From Flavobacterium cyclinae (GTDB lineage Bacteria > Bacteroidota > Bacteroidia > Flavobacteriales > Flavobacteriaceae): a stretch of DNA of 64,000 nucleotides. The notes beneath the pieces were generated by a model. The model saw nothing but the letters and a program-made list of their open reading frames with translations. It searched no databases and had not been told where the DNA came from. Shown in pieces: positions 49,840-57,942 of this stretch; the stretch's first letter is position 1, and the number at the start of each line of letters is the position of its first letter. Position numbers and translations under genes: made by a program. The DNA is taken from the NCBI RefSeq assembly GCF_021172145.1, contig NZ_CP089095.1, forward strand, positions 310,001-374,000, written 5' to 3'.

Positions 49840-50337
49840 TCAAAACCATATCCCTTTATTCTGCCAAACCACAACAAAAAATACACCTAAAAATATCAAG
49901 CTAACCAATAGCTTTATAAAAGTACCGGCTAAGAAGCCTAAAAGCGAACCTAAAGCTGCTTTAAAAGCTCGTTTTCCTTCATTGGAGTTGTAAATAAGTT
50001 CTCCAATTAATGCCCCTAAAAAAGGGCCAATCAAAAAGCCAAATGGTGGAAAAAACAAACCAATTACTAAGCCAATATTTGTTCCCCAAATTCCATATTT
50101 ACTTCCGCCAAAAAACTTAGTGCCTTTCGCTGGAATAACATAATCTAATATCCCAATTACAATTGCAACTGCTAATGTAATTCCAAGTAGCCAATAATTA
50201 GGTTCCATTCCCGGACAAAAATAAAGAAGTAAAATCCCAACCCAACTAATTGGCGGACCTGGTAAAGCAGGAAGTAAGCTGCCAATAATTCCTACTATCA
50301 TTAAAAGTAAACCTAGAATTAGTAAAAAGTATTCCAT
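49840..50337 (-). CDS. DUF456 membrane protein
   Basis: This 165-residue protein has three to four membrane helices and the glycine/proline motif GSLLPALPGPPISWVGILLLY near residues 22-42, plus GIWGTNIGLVIGLFFPPFGFLIGPFLGALIGE (split, GLFFPPFGFLIGPFLGALIG). DUF456 is common in bacteria and has no assigned function. Monocistronic, convergent with the tRNA region. Confidence 0.88.
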   Translation of the reverse strand: MEYFLLILGLLLMIVGIIGSLLPALPGPPISWVGILLLYFCPGMEPNYWLLGITLAVAIVIGILDYVIPAKGTKFFGGSKYGIWGTNIGLVIGLFFPPFGFLIGPFLGALIGELIYNSNEGKRAFKAALGSLLGFLAGTFIKLLVSLIFLGVFFVVVWQNKGIWF

Positions 50338-50403
50338 AAGATTTTAGTTATTGTCTAACAAATTTATAACTTTGTTTCGTTATGATACGTTAAAAATCAA
50401 ACA

Positions 50404-50886
50404 ATGAAATTATTTTGGGTATTAATTCTCCTGTTTTCTGTAATTTCTTGTCAGTACTTCGAAAAACAAGTGCCTGATGAGAAAGAATTATTAGAGCAAG
50501 AATTAAAAAAAATCAATTGGGAGGAAGTGGATGATTTTCCATCGGTTTTGCAATGCGATACCATAAAAGATGTGGAAATAAAAAAACAATGTTTCTTCGA
50601 TTATATTACACAAACCATTCAAGAACGAATTAATATAGATACTTTACGTGTAGAATATCCAGAAATCGATACCATCAACGTAAAAATTACTGTAAATCCC
50701 GATTCAAGCTTGCAATTTGAGACCCAATTTCAAAATGATAGCATTCCTTTAGCTGATAAAACCAAAATAGATAGTATTTTAACCTCTAGATTATCTGATT
50801 TTCCAAAGGTAGAACCTGCCATTAAAAGAGGCGTAAAAGTAAAAACGCAATTCGTACTTCCTGTGATTATAAAAATGGAGAAATAA
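50404..50886 (+). CDS. hypothetical lipoprotein with TonB-C-like tail
   Basis: This 160-residue protein has a lipoprotein signal ending ISC (about residue 16). Residues 130-158 (SDFPKVEPAIKRGVKVKTQFVLPVII) alternate as in a TonB C-terminal two-strand unit, but without a membrane anchor or proline-rich linker. It could be a small periplasm-facing lipoprotein. Not recognised beyond that. Confidence 0.6.
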   Translation: MKLFWVLILLFSVISCQYFEKQVPDEKELLEQELKKINWEEVDDFPSVLQCDTIKDVEIKKQCFFDYITQTIQERINIDTLRVEYPEIDTINVKITVNPDSSLQFETQFQNDSIPLADKTKIDSILTSRLSDFPKVEPAIKRGVKVKTQFVLPVIIKMEK

Positions 50887-51034
50887 GCAAGGGCAAAATC
50901 AATTACAAGTTCAAAAATCAAATTTTGAACATAAAAGAGATGCTTTCAGCATGATAAGTTTGTGGTTAAATAATCTGTTAAAATCAGTTTTATCCGTGTC
51001 ATCAGCGTTCCAAATAAATCGTCTTTTCGAGCAA
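50887..51034. other. intergenic spacer with a partial M palindrome
   Basis: A short GAGATGCTTTCAGCATGATAA fragment (about 50938-50958) of the palindromic family is visible (19-nt core GAGATGCTTTCAGCATGAT). The rest shows no feature. Confidence 0.45.
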
Positions 51035-52141
51035 TTATTTCCTAAAATTTCTCCCTTTCCAATTGTATTTTCCAAACAACGAATACACCGCTACCGAAAC
51101 ACTAAAAAACGGATACAACAAACTACTCGCTAACACATATTGCAATTTCGATTCAAAGAAATTCGCGGTTTTATATAACAAGATAAAATCTATTAGAAAT
51201 TTTAAAGCAACGAATAGCATGAAAATGTTTTGGTCTAAAAATCCAATTAACCAAAAAATAAAGCTTACTATCCAAGCCAAATTTCCACCAAAAACTACTA
51301 GTGCTAACATTTTTCCAAAAACAGAAGAATACCCCGTACTTTTAGAAGCCCATCGAACACGTTGCTGAAATAATTCAGACCAAGTTGAAACAGGTTTTGT
51401 TGCAACAATACTTTCTTTAGCTAATATAAATCCAACTTTCTTCGGCGCAAGTGAAACAGCTTTTTGAAGTAGAAATACGTCGTCACCACTTGTAATGGTT
51501 TCATTGCCTTGAAATCCATTTAATTCTTTGAAAAAATGTTTGAAATAGGCAAAATTAGCACCATTACACATAAAAGGTTGGTTAATTCCAAAACTTCCAA
51601 TTGTAGCGCCTTGTAAACTCAAAAAATCTAAATTCTGAAAAGCCGATAAAAAGCTACTTTTTGGAACATAACAAACGCCAGAAGCTATCATTTCCACTTC
51701 ATTTTCCTGAATATATTGGTCATAAATTGCCAACCAATCTTTCTGAACCAAACAATCCGCATCGGTAGTAATAATCCAATCGTTTTTGGCAACTTGAATC
51801 GCGGTTTCAATAGCATCTTTCTTGGGTGAATTTGATTTTCTAGTGTTCTTAATAATTTGAATTCTAAATTCTAAGTTCTGAATTCTAAATTCGTCTTCAG
51901 AATCATCATCTACTAATAGTACTTCAACCAATTCTTTCGGATAGTTTAACAATGAAATGGAATGTAATAAATTCGGAAGATTTTCTTTTTCATTTCTGAA
52001 AGGAACTACAATTGAAAAGGATGTTTTTGTAGAGAATTCCTTTTTAGAAAAACGTTTCATTCGATTAAATCCATAAATCAGTTGCCCGATGAATAAAATA
52101 TAAATCAGAAAAAAAAGGCATAAAACGAAAGCTATTGTCAT
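51035..52141 (-). CDS. GT2 glycosyltransferase with membrane segments
   Basis: This 368-residue protein has an N-terminal membrane anchor, GT-A core (SFSIVVPFRNEKENLPNLL, VLLVDDDSED, TTDADCLVQKDWL with DxD), and two C-terminal helical membrane regions. It likely extends a lipid-linked glycan with the downstream flippase-like protein. Codons for EFRIQNLEFRIQ (nt 51855-51893) interrupt the family's strand after the first DxD-proximal loop as a repeat-derived insertion. The start overlaps the flippase-like gene stop (ATGA). Confidence 0.85.
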   Translation of the reverse strand: MTIAFVLCLFFLIYILFIGQLIYGFNRMKRFSKKEFSTKTSFSIVVPFRNEKENLPNLLHSISLLNYPKELVEVLLVDDDSEDEFRIQNLEFRIQIIKNTRKSNSPKKDAIETAIQVAKNDWIITTDADCLVQKDWLAIYDQYIQENEVEMIASGVCYVPKSSFLSAFQNLDFLSLQGATIGSFGINQPFMCNGANFAYFKHFFKELNGFQGNETITSGDDVFLLQKAVSLAPKKVGFILAKESIVATKPVSTWSELFQQRVRWASKSTGYSSVFGKMLALVVFGGNLAWIVSFIFWLIGFLDQNIFMLFVALKFLIDFILLYKTANFFESKLQYVLASSLLYPFFSVSVAVYSLFGKYNWKGRNFRK

Positions 52142-53097
52142 AATTTTTCCTTTTTATGAATTTGAAATTTCAACACAAAAATACTTCCAATTATCACCGG
52201 AATAACTAAATTAAAAAACCACATCAAAAAAGAGATAGTAGCAATTTTCCATTCTGATATACCTAATTTCGCAAAAAGAAACAGGGCAACACTTCCTTTT
52301 ATTGCAATATCCATTAAATGAATACTAGGAATTATTGAAGCTAAAAAATACATTAAAAAAATAGTAGCTAAACCTATTGAGTAACTCACTTCACAATCGA
52401 AAATTTGTAATAAAAAGTAATATTGGTGAGCAAAAATAAGATATCGTATTGCAGATAGTTGTAAAGTAGTAAGATGAAAACCAAACGATAATTTTTTAAA
52501 GGCATCAATTATTTTTTGAAATGACAATCCGTAAATACTACAATTACGGAATTTAAAAATGAAAAGGAATACAACCAAAAACAAAAGGATCCAAACAAAA
52601 TGAAAAACCGAAAATTTAAAACTAATCCACAGCATGGATTCTGAAACTGCAATCCTACTAATAATGAATCCTAAAATGCCAAAAAATGTTGTAATGGCCA
52701 TCTGAAAACTATTCCCAATAAAATTTAGAAATAGTATTTTTTTTGCCTTTTTCTTTTCAAAAAATAATGCTTTAGCGCCATATTCTCCAATTCTATTGGG
52801 TGTAAATATTGAAGCAGTTAGTGATCCTAAGCTTTGTTTGGCAGATTCAAAAAAAGAAATTTTAGTAAAACTACTCACCAAATGCTGCCATTTCAAGATT
52901 TCGAAAATCCAATTAAAAACCGACAATAACAAGATGAAAAACAAGTTTTTAATTGAGATATAATCAGAAATTATTGACCAAGCAATTGCTTTTTCGGTTT
53001 GTAATTGCTTTACAATGTAAAACAAAGCACCACTCACTATCAAAAGTTTGATGAGAACTAAAAGGAATTGCTTAGCTTTGTGTGGAATTGCAATCAT
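52138..53097 (-). CDS. lysylphosphatidylglycerol synthase/flippase-domain membrane protein
   Basis: This 319-residue protein has about eight hydrophobic segments and the AglD/UPF0104 signature SAKQSLGSLTASIFTPNRIGEYGAK near 91-115, with IPSIHLMDIAIKGSVALFLF near 250. Members flip or synthesise lipids. Paired with a GT2 enzyme by ATGA overlap, it probably serves a glycolipid route. Start moved to ATG 53097. Confidence 0.82.
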   Translation of the reverse strand: MIAIPHKAKQFLLVLIKLLIVSGALFYIVKQLQTEKAIAWSIISDYISIKNLFFILLLSVFNWIFEILKWQHLVSSFTKISFFESAKQSLGSLTASIFTPNRIGEYGAKALFFEKKKAKKILFLNFIGNSFQMAITTFFGILGFIISRIAVSESMLWISFKFSVFHFVWILLFLVVFLFIFKFRNCSIYGLSFQKIIDAFKKLSFGFHLTTLQLSAIRYLIFAHQYYFLLQIFDCEVSYSIGLATIFLMYFLASIIPSIHLMDIAIKGSVALFLFAKLGISEWKIATISFLMWFFNLVIPVIIGSIFVLKFQIHKKEKL

Positions 53098-53108
53098 GTT
53101 ACAAAGAA

Positions 53109-53148
53109 ACAAAAACTTTGAACTTGAAACTTGAAACTTGAAACAAAT
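53109..53148. repeat. ACTTGAA tandem repeats
   Basis: Three-plus copies of ACTTGAA/AACTTGAA occur directly upstream of ruvC (53111-53142). This is the same simple word type as in other flavobacterial gaps. Confidence 0.55.
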
Positions 53149-53151
53149 TAA

Positions 53152-53706
53152 TTGGCAAACGAACGCATCATATTAGGAATTGACCCAGGAACTACAATTA
53201 TGGGTTTTGGATTAATCAAAGTAGTCAACAAGAAAATGGAATTTCTACAGTTGAACGAACTTATTTTGTCCAAATACGACAATCATTATCAGAAATTAAG
53301 AGTCATTTTTGAACGTACCATTGAGTTAATTGATACGCACAATCCAGATGAAATTGCGATTGAAGCACCGTTCTTTGGAAAAAACGTACAATCGATGTTG
53401 AAATTAGGAAGAGCACAAGGTGTTGCCATGGCAGCCGGACTCTCAAGAGATATTCCTATTACAGAATACGAACCTAAAAAAATTAAAATGGCCATAACCG
53501 GTAACGGAAATGCCAGCAAAGAACAAGTTGCTAAAATGCTTCAACAATTATTAGGTTTAAAAGAATTACCAAAAAACCTCGATTCAACAGATGGTTTAGC
53601 AGCAGCCGTTTGTCATTTTTTCAATTCGGGAAGAGTTGAAGTGGGTAAAAGTTATTCGGGTTGGGATGCTTTTGTGAAGCAGAATGAAGATAGAGTCAAG
53701 AAGTAG
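53152..53706 (+). CDS. ruvC: crossover junction endodeoxyribonuclease RuvC
   Basis: This 184-residue enzyme resolves Holliday junctions. Catalytic acidics lie in LGIDPGTT (Asp11), IAIEAPFFGKN (about 67), and STDGLAAAVCHFF (about 141-153). It begins with TTG at 53152, since no ATG precedes the first strand in frame and the peptide MANERIILGID is family-typical. The four-helix-bundle gene downstream is embedded in inverted repeats. Confidence 0.93.
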   Translation: MANERIILGIDPGTTIMGFGLIKVVNKKMEFLQLNELILSKYDNHYQKLRVIFERTIELIDTHNPDEIAIEAPFFGKNVQSMLKLGRAQGVAMAAGLSRDIPITEYEPKKIKMAITGNGNASKEQVAKMLQQLLGLKELPKNLDSTDGLAAAVCHFFNSGRVEVGKSYSGWDAFVKQNEDRVKK

Positions 53707-53736
53707 TGTCCAGTGTTCAGATTTTAGTGTTCAGTA
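53705..53736. repeat. left 32-bp inverted repeat of the four-helix-bundle cassette
   Basis: The repeat is formed by AGTGTCCAGTGTTCAG followed by ATTTTAGTGTTCAGTA. Its reverse complement recurs at 54150-54181 with 28 of 32 bases matching (24 of 26 in the inner part). Confidence 0.88.
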
Positions 53737-53758
53737 TAATATCGTGTAAATAAACAAT

Positions 53759-54133
53759 ATGAGATTTCAAGATTTATTAGCTTATAAAAAAGGATTTGAT
53801 GTTGCTATGGAAGTTTTTGAAATATCAAAAAGTTTTCCAAAAGAAGAAACTTATTCTTTAACAGATCAAATTAGAAGAAGTTCAAGAAGTGTAACAATTA
53901 CAATAGCTGAAGCTTACCGTAAAAGGGAATATCCAAAATATTTTCACAGCAAATTAACTGATGCAGATGCAGAAAATTCCGAAACGCAAGGTTGGTTAGA
54001 ATATGCTTTAGCTTGTAAATATATTCCTCAAGAGACATTTGACTATTTGACTGAAAAATCAAAAGAAGTAGGAAGATTAATAAATTTCATGATTTTAAAC
54101 CCAGGAAAATTCGGTTCAAAATCTGAAAACTAA
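53759..54133 (+). CDS. four-helix-bundle protein (23S rRNA IVP/S23 family)
   Basis: This 124-residue protein of the TIGR02436 family has the opening FQDLLAYKKGFDVAMEVFEI (3-22), LTDQIRRSSRSVTITIAEAYRK (38-59) and LTDADAENSETQGWLEYALAC (70-90). Originally described from rRNA intervening sequences, these proteins also appear free-standing and beside retroelements (Avd-like). Here it is bracketed by 32-bp inverted repeats and interrupts the space between ruvC and hemW. Function unknown; a role with nucleic acid is inferred from the family. Confidence 0.9.
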   Translation: MRFQDLLAYKKGFDVAMEVFEISKSFPKEETYSLTDQIRRSSRSVTITIAEAYRKREYPKYFHSKLTDADAENSETQGWLEYALACKYIPQETFDYLTEKSKEVGRLINFMILNPGKFGSKSEN

Positions 54134-54149
54134 ATAAAGCTGTATCTAG

Positions 54150-54181
54150 TACTGAACACTAAATACTGAACACTGAGCACT
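54150..54181. repeat. right 32-bp inverted repeat of the cassette
   Basis: Opens TACTGAACACT, continues with AAATACTGAACACTG and ends AGCACT, the inverted partner of 53705-53736. Confidence 0.88.
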
Positions 54182-54186
54182 TAAAT

Positions 54187-55335
54187 ATGAGCGGAATCTA
54201 CATCCATATCCCTTTTTGCAAGCAAGCTTGTCACTATTGCGATTTTCATTTTTCTACTAATTTGAAGAAAAAAGATGAAATGGTTTTGGCTTTGGCTAAA
54301 GAAATTGAAATGCGAAGTAAATCCATCACCCATCGCCCATCACCTATCACCGAGCCAATTGAGACCATTTACTTTGGTGGTGGAACGCCTTCGATACTTT
54401 CGATTGAAGATTTAAGATTTTTGATTGATGAAGTCTATAGAAACTATAAAGTAGTTGAAAACCCAGAAATTACGGTAGAAGCAAATCCAGATGATTTAGA
54501 TAATGAAACAATTCGTCAATTAGCCAATTCGCCCGTAAATCGTTTGTCAATCGGAATTCAATCTTTTTTTGAAGACGATTTGAAATTGATGAATAGGGCG
54601 CATAATGCTGAAGAGGCTAAAAAATGTTTAGAAACAGCAACACAATATTTTGATAATATTTCCATCGATTTGATTTACGGAGTTCCCGAAATGAGTAACG
54701 AAAAATGGTTGCAAAACATTGAAACCGCTTTATCTTTCGGTGTTCCGCATATTTCTAGTTATGCGTTAACAGTGGAGCCAAAAACCGCTTTGCATTCGTT
54801 TATTCAAAAAGGAATTATTCCGCAACCTGATGACGAAGTAGCTCAAGAGCATTTTCAAATTTTAGTTGACAAACTTTCGGAAAACGGATTTATTCATTAC
54901 GAATTATCAAATTTTGGGAAAGAGAACTACTTCTCAAAAAACAATTCGAGCTATTGGTTGGGCAAAAAATACATCGGAATTGGTCCGTCAGCTCATAGTT
55001 ATGATGGAAAAACTAGAGGTTGGAATGTTTCAAATAATTCACTTTATATCAAATCGATTCAAGAAAATAAATTACCAATAGAGATTGAAACCTTAACAAA
55101 AACTGATCGTTATAACGAATATATTATGACTGGTTTGCGTACTATTTGGGGCGTTTCATTGGAACGAATTGAACAAGAATTTGGAAAAACCTATTTAGAT
55201 TATCTCAACCAACAAGCAGCAAAATTCATAGAAGATCATTTGTTGTTTGTGGATAACAACATTTTAAGAACCACCAAAAAAGGTAAGTTTTTAAGTGACG
55301 GAATTTCAAGTGATTTATTTCTATTGAATTTATAA
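54187..55335 (+). CDS. hemW: radical SAM heme chaperone HemW (coproporphyrinogen-dehydrogenase-like)
   Basis: This 382-residue radical SAM enzyme has the cluster motif CX3CX2C in PFCKQACHYCDF (Cys11, 15, 18), FGGGTPS (about 64) and later SIGIQSF. HemW inserts heme rather than oxidising coproporphyrinogen. Codons 45-56 (SITHRPSPITEP) come from a CCATCACC-type repeat at nt 54321-54355 inside the gene and add a non-family loop. It follows the four-helix-bundle cassette closely, 6 bp after its right repeat. Confidence 0.9.
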   Translation: MSGIYIHIPFCKQACHYCDFHFSTNLKKKDEMVLALAKEIEMRSKSITHRPSPITEPIETIYFGGGTPSILSIEDLRFLIDEVYRNYKVVENPEITVEANPDDLDNETIRQLANSPVNRLSIGIQSFFEDDLKLMNRAHNAEEAKKCLETATQYFDNISIDLIYGVPEMSNEKWLQNIETALSFGVPHISSYALTVEPKTALHSFIQKGIIPQPDDEVAQEHFQILVDKLSENGFIHYELSNFGKENYFSKNNSSYWLGKKYIGIGPSAHSYDGKTRGWNVSNNSLYIKSIQENKLPIEIETLTKTDRYNEYIMTGLRTIWGVSLERIEQEFGKTYLDYLNQQAAKFIEDHLLFVDNNILRTTKKGKFLSDGISSDLFLLNL

Positions 55336-55339
55336 GAAG

Positions 55340-55720
55340 TTAATCTGTTTTGAATAAACTTAGTGTTAAATTCAACACACCAGTCAACAAAGCACTGCCA
55401 AAATCATTTACTCCGTTTGGATTAAAAGAATCAATTTTAGAATTGAATATCATGTTTTCAGGAATTAATATTGAATTTTTATATTCATATTGACCTTTGT
55501 AAACAGAAAAATTATCATTCATCTTTGTCATACTATTGTAAACTGAAAAATCATTTTTGGTATAAAAGTTGAGTTGATTGAATCCAAAAATATATTTAGG
55601 AGAATTCAAATTTACATTAATATTAATTGGTTCTAAAATGGGTTGAATAGAGTCTGTTTTAGTCTGAGCAAACAAACACATGTTTAATATAAGAAATGTA
55701 AGAATAAAGTATTTTTTCAT
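55340..55720 (-). CDS. secreted hypothetical protein
   Basis: This 126-residue protein has a signal peptide MKKYFILTFLILNMCLFAQ and then no recognisable domain (Asn/Phe-rich, INVNLNSPKYIFGFNQ). It could be periplasmic or outer-membrane associated. Not recognised. Convergent with hemW and 4 bp away. Confidence 0.6.
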   Translation of the reverse strand: MKKYFILTFLILNMCLFAQTKTDSIQPILEPININVNLNSPKYIFGFNQLNFYTKNDFSVYNSMTKMNDNFSVYKGQYEYKNSILIPENMIFNSKIDSFNPNGVNDFGSALLTGVLNLTLSLFKTD

Positions 55721-55848
55721 TTTTAAACATCTTAAGAAGTAATAAATTTAGTGAATAATAATTTCTAAAACAAGATGTTGAGATAAATTTATTATTCGTT
55801 TAACTACTTCCAATTTGTTTTTGTTAAATTTGGAATAATTATGAACCA

Positions 55849-55928
55849 CTAAGAACACAATGAAAGCACAATGATACACAAAGCTTTGCGAACTTTGCGT
55901 AAATCCTTGCGCTCTTTGCGGTAAAAAT
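55849..55928. repeat. CACTAAGAACACA / CTTTGCG-type element
   Basis: The block holds AACCACTAAGAACACA, then AAGCTTTGCGAACTTTGCG and CTTTGCGG words. Related CGCAAAGAGCGCAAAGA sits at 59152-59168 (inverted) and AACTTTGCGGTTAAG at 59248-59262. This is a dispersed family upstream of the cyclase gene. Confidence 0.6.
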
Positions 55929-56696
55929 ATGAAAGCAACAATAAATAACCAACAAATCGATTTATCAAAACCTCTTGATATTTCGATTCCTCTAACAAAC
56001 AACGAACAAAATCCAATAGCTTGGTATCAAAAAACGCCTGAGATTGCACCTGTAACTATGGGTGATTGGATTGGAAAAGTTTCGGAAGGAAAATCCTCTA
56101 CGAATTTTAATAATATTTTCTTCAATCCGCACGCACATGGCACGCATACCGAATGTTTAGGTCATATTACCCGTGATTTTTATTCGATAAATCAATGTTT
56201 GAAACAGTTTTTCTTTACTGCGGAATTGATTTCGGTAGAGCCAAAAGCTATTGGAGAAGATTTAGTTATTACTAAAGAACATATCTCGACTGCGCTGGAT
56301 AAGACAAATAACAATTCACCAGAAGCCATCATCATCAGAACATTGCCAAATCCAGAAAGCAAAAAACATTTGAATTATTCCAATACAAATCCGCCTTATT
56401 TGGAAGAAGCTGCAGCAATTTTCATTAGAGAAAAAGGGATTCAGCATTTGCTAATCGATTTGCCTAGTGTTGACAAAGAGCACGATGAAGGAAAATTATT
56501 AGCACATAAAGCGTTTTGGAATGTAAAAGATGTGAATCAAGTCAATGAGGACGCTCGCTTTAATTGTACAATTACAGAAATGATTTACGTTAGTGAAGAA
56601 ATTCAAGATGGAAGTTATATGCTGAATTTGCAATTTGCTTCTTTTGAAAATGACGCTAGTCCGAGTAAACCAGTTTTGTATAAAATTGAAAAGTAA
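55929..56696 (+). CDS. cyclase-family (kynurenine formamidase-like) hydrolase
   Basis: This 255-residue protein shows the cyclase-family metal motif with several His residues: NPHAHGTHTECLGH (about 59-72) and, further on, HDEGKLLAHKAFW (about 186-198). Members include kynurenine formamidases and related metal-dependent hydrolases. Without kynurenine-pathway neighbours the substrate is open. MmcQ/YjbR-like gene follows 8 bp after. Confidence 0.85.
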   Translation: MKATINNQQIDLSKPLDISIPLTNNEQNPIAWYQKTPEIAPVTMGDWIGKVSEGKSSTNFNNIFFNPHAHGTHTECLGHITRDFYSINQCLKQFFFTAELISVEPKAIGEDLVITKEHISTALDKTNNNSPEAIIIRTLPNPESKKHLNYSNTNPPYLEEAAAIFIREKGIQHLLIDLPSVDKEHDEGKLLAHKAFWNVKDVNQVNEDARFNCTITEMIYVSEEIQDGSYMLNLQFASFENDASPSKPVLYKIEK

Positions 56697-56704
56697 TTAA
56701 CAAA

Positions 56705-57067
56705 ATGGATATTCAACAATTATATGAGTTCTGTTTAAGCAAAAAAGGTGTAACCGAACATTTTCCGTTTGATGAAGATACATTAGTCTTTAAAGTAGGT
56801 GGAAAAATGTTTTGTTTAACGTCGTTAACCGAATGGGAAAAAGGAATACCGTCGTTAAATTTAAAATGTGATCCAGAACGCGCTTTGGAACTTAGAGCGG
56901 AATATGAATCCATAGAACCTGGTTATCACATGAGTAAAGTGCATTGGAATACGGTTCGTTTTCATGGCGATGTTTCCGATAAAATGATGTGCGAATTGAT
57001 TAATCATTCTTACGAACTTGTTTTCAAAAGTTTAACGAAAAAAGTCCAACAAGAAATTCAAGAATAG
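56705..57067 (+). CDS. MmcQ/YjbR-family protein
   Basis: This 120-residue protein has the YjbR/DUF419 layout: TEHFPFDEDTLVFKVGGKMFCL (about 18-39), LNLKCDPERALELR, and GYHMSKVHWNTVRFHGDV. These are small alpha-beta proteins thought to bind nucleic acid. In an operon with the upstream cyclase. Confidence 0.9.
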   Translation: MDIQQLYEFCLSKKGVTEHFPFDEDTLVFKVGGKMFCLTSLTEWEKGIPSLNLKCDPERALELRAEYESIEPGYHMSKVHWNTVRFHGDVSDKMMCELINHSYELVFKSLTKKVQQEIQE

Positions 57068-57118
57068 AAAATTAGGCATTACTTTTGTGCCATTAAAAGA
57101 AAATTCAAAGTAACTATC

Positions 57119-57823
57119 ATGATAGACAACTTAAAAAAAATATTAAACGAAGATCAAGATCCAAAAGCTATTGAGAAAATCACGGCTAAATTGGAGAATC
57201 TTTTAATGTCGAATGAAGAAGTAGGTTATATTGCGGTTCAGAAAAAACCGGCGGTAACTATTTTTCCAGATAGTATTGTAGTAACCAACAAACGTATTAT
57301 CCTTTGTAAGCCTAAAAATTTAGGTTTGTCAATGGAATTCATTGATTATGATTGGGATGATATTGCAGGTTCATTTGTAAAAGAAGGTATTTTAGGAGCA
57401 GATTTCACCTTTACCACTAATTCCGATTTAACGCATACAGTTGATTATTTACCAAAAAATCAAGCGCGAAAATTATATACTTACGCCAAAGAGCAACTGG
57501 ATTTATTGAAAAACCCAAAAGCAACAATTCCAATTGTAGATGAAGTTAAAGCTGAAATTCCAATTGAAACAACAACACAAGAAGTTGTTGAGGAAGTTCC
57601 AACAGAAGAAGTAACACTTTATGCTGAAATCATGCCAACACCAAATGACGTTATTCGTGATACTGAGGTTGAGGCTCCTATTTCAGAAGAAAAAGGGTTA
57701 GCGCATTTGTCACAAGATGAATTGTTTGCAAAACTTCAGAATTATAAGAAATTATTAGATAATGGATTAATCCTTCAAGGAGAATATGACCGATTAAAGT
57801 CGGAGATTTTAAAATATCTGTAA
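57119..57823 (+). CDS. PH-like domain protein with SHOCT-type C-terminus
   Basis: This 234-residue protein has a bacterial PH-like N-domain (about 30-130; VGYIAVQKKPAVTIFPDSIVVTNKRIILCK, split as FPDSIVVTNKRIIL), a Glu/Thr-rich linker and a C-terminal short helical SHOCT-like motif LFAKLQNYKKLLDNGLILQGEYDRLKSEIL (ending GEYDRLKSEIL). Such proteins tend to sit at membranes or polymers. Function not known. The downstream terminator lies at 57845. Confidence 0.8.
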   Translation: MIDNLKKILNEDQDPKAIEKITAKLENLLMSNEEVGYIAVQKKPAVTIFPDSIVVTNKRIILCKPKNLGLSMEFIDYDWDDIAGSFVKEGILGADFTFTTNSDLTHTVDYLPKNQARKLYTYAKEQLDLLKNPKATIPIVDEVKAEIPIETTTQEVVEEVPTEEVTLYAEIMPTPNDVIRDTEVEAPISEEKGLAHLSQDELFAKLQNYKKLLDNGLILQGEYDRLKSEILKYL

Positions 57824-57844
57824 TCAATTACTTTATACTATATT

Positions 57845-57875
57845 AAGCCTGAAATTTTTTTCAGGCTTTTTTATT
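57845..57875 (+). terminator. intrinsic terminator
   Basis: AAGCCTGAAA and TTTCAGGCTT form a 10-bp stem around TTTT, with a T-run. Confidence 0.85.
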
Positions 57876-57876
57876 T

Positions 57877-57892
57877 GTGTAACTTTTGTAAC
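57877..57892. promoter_or_regulatory. TGTAAC direct repeat, 9-bp spacing
   Basis: GTGTAAC (57877-57883) and TTGTAAC (57886-57892), 9 bp apart, 51 bp before the flavoprotein ATG. A GGTAACTTTAC -7-like box follows at 57913-57923. Same layout as 36242-36257. Confidence 0.55.
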
Positions 57893-57942
57893 AGATAATG
57901 TTTTGATTTTGAGGTAACTTTACACTATAAAATTAAAACAAA

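Noticed and set aside
55748..56049. Two minus-strand open frames over the start of the cyclase gene
   Set aside because: They read the CTTTGCG-type repeat and the antisense of the cyclase gene; no domain or start context.
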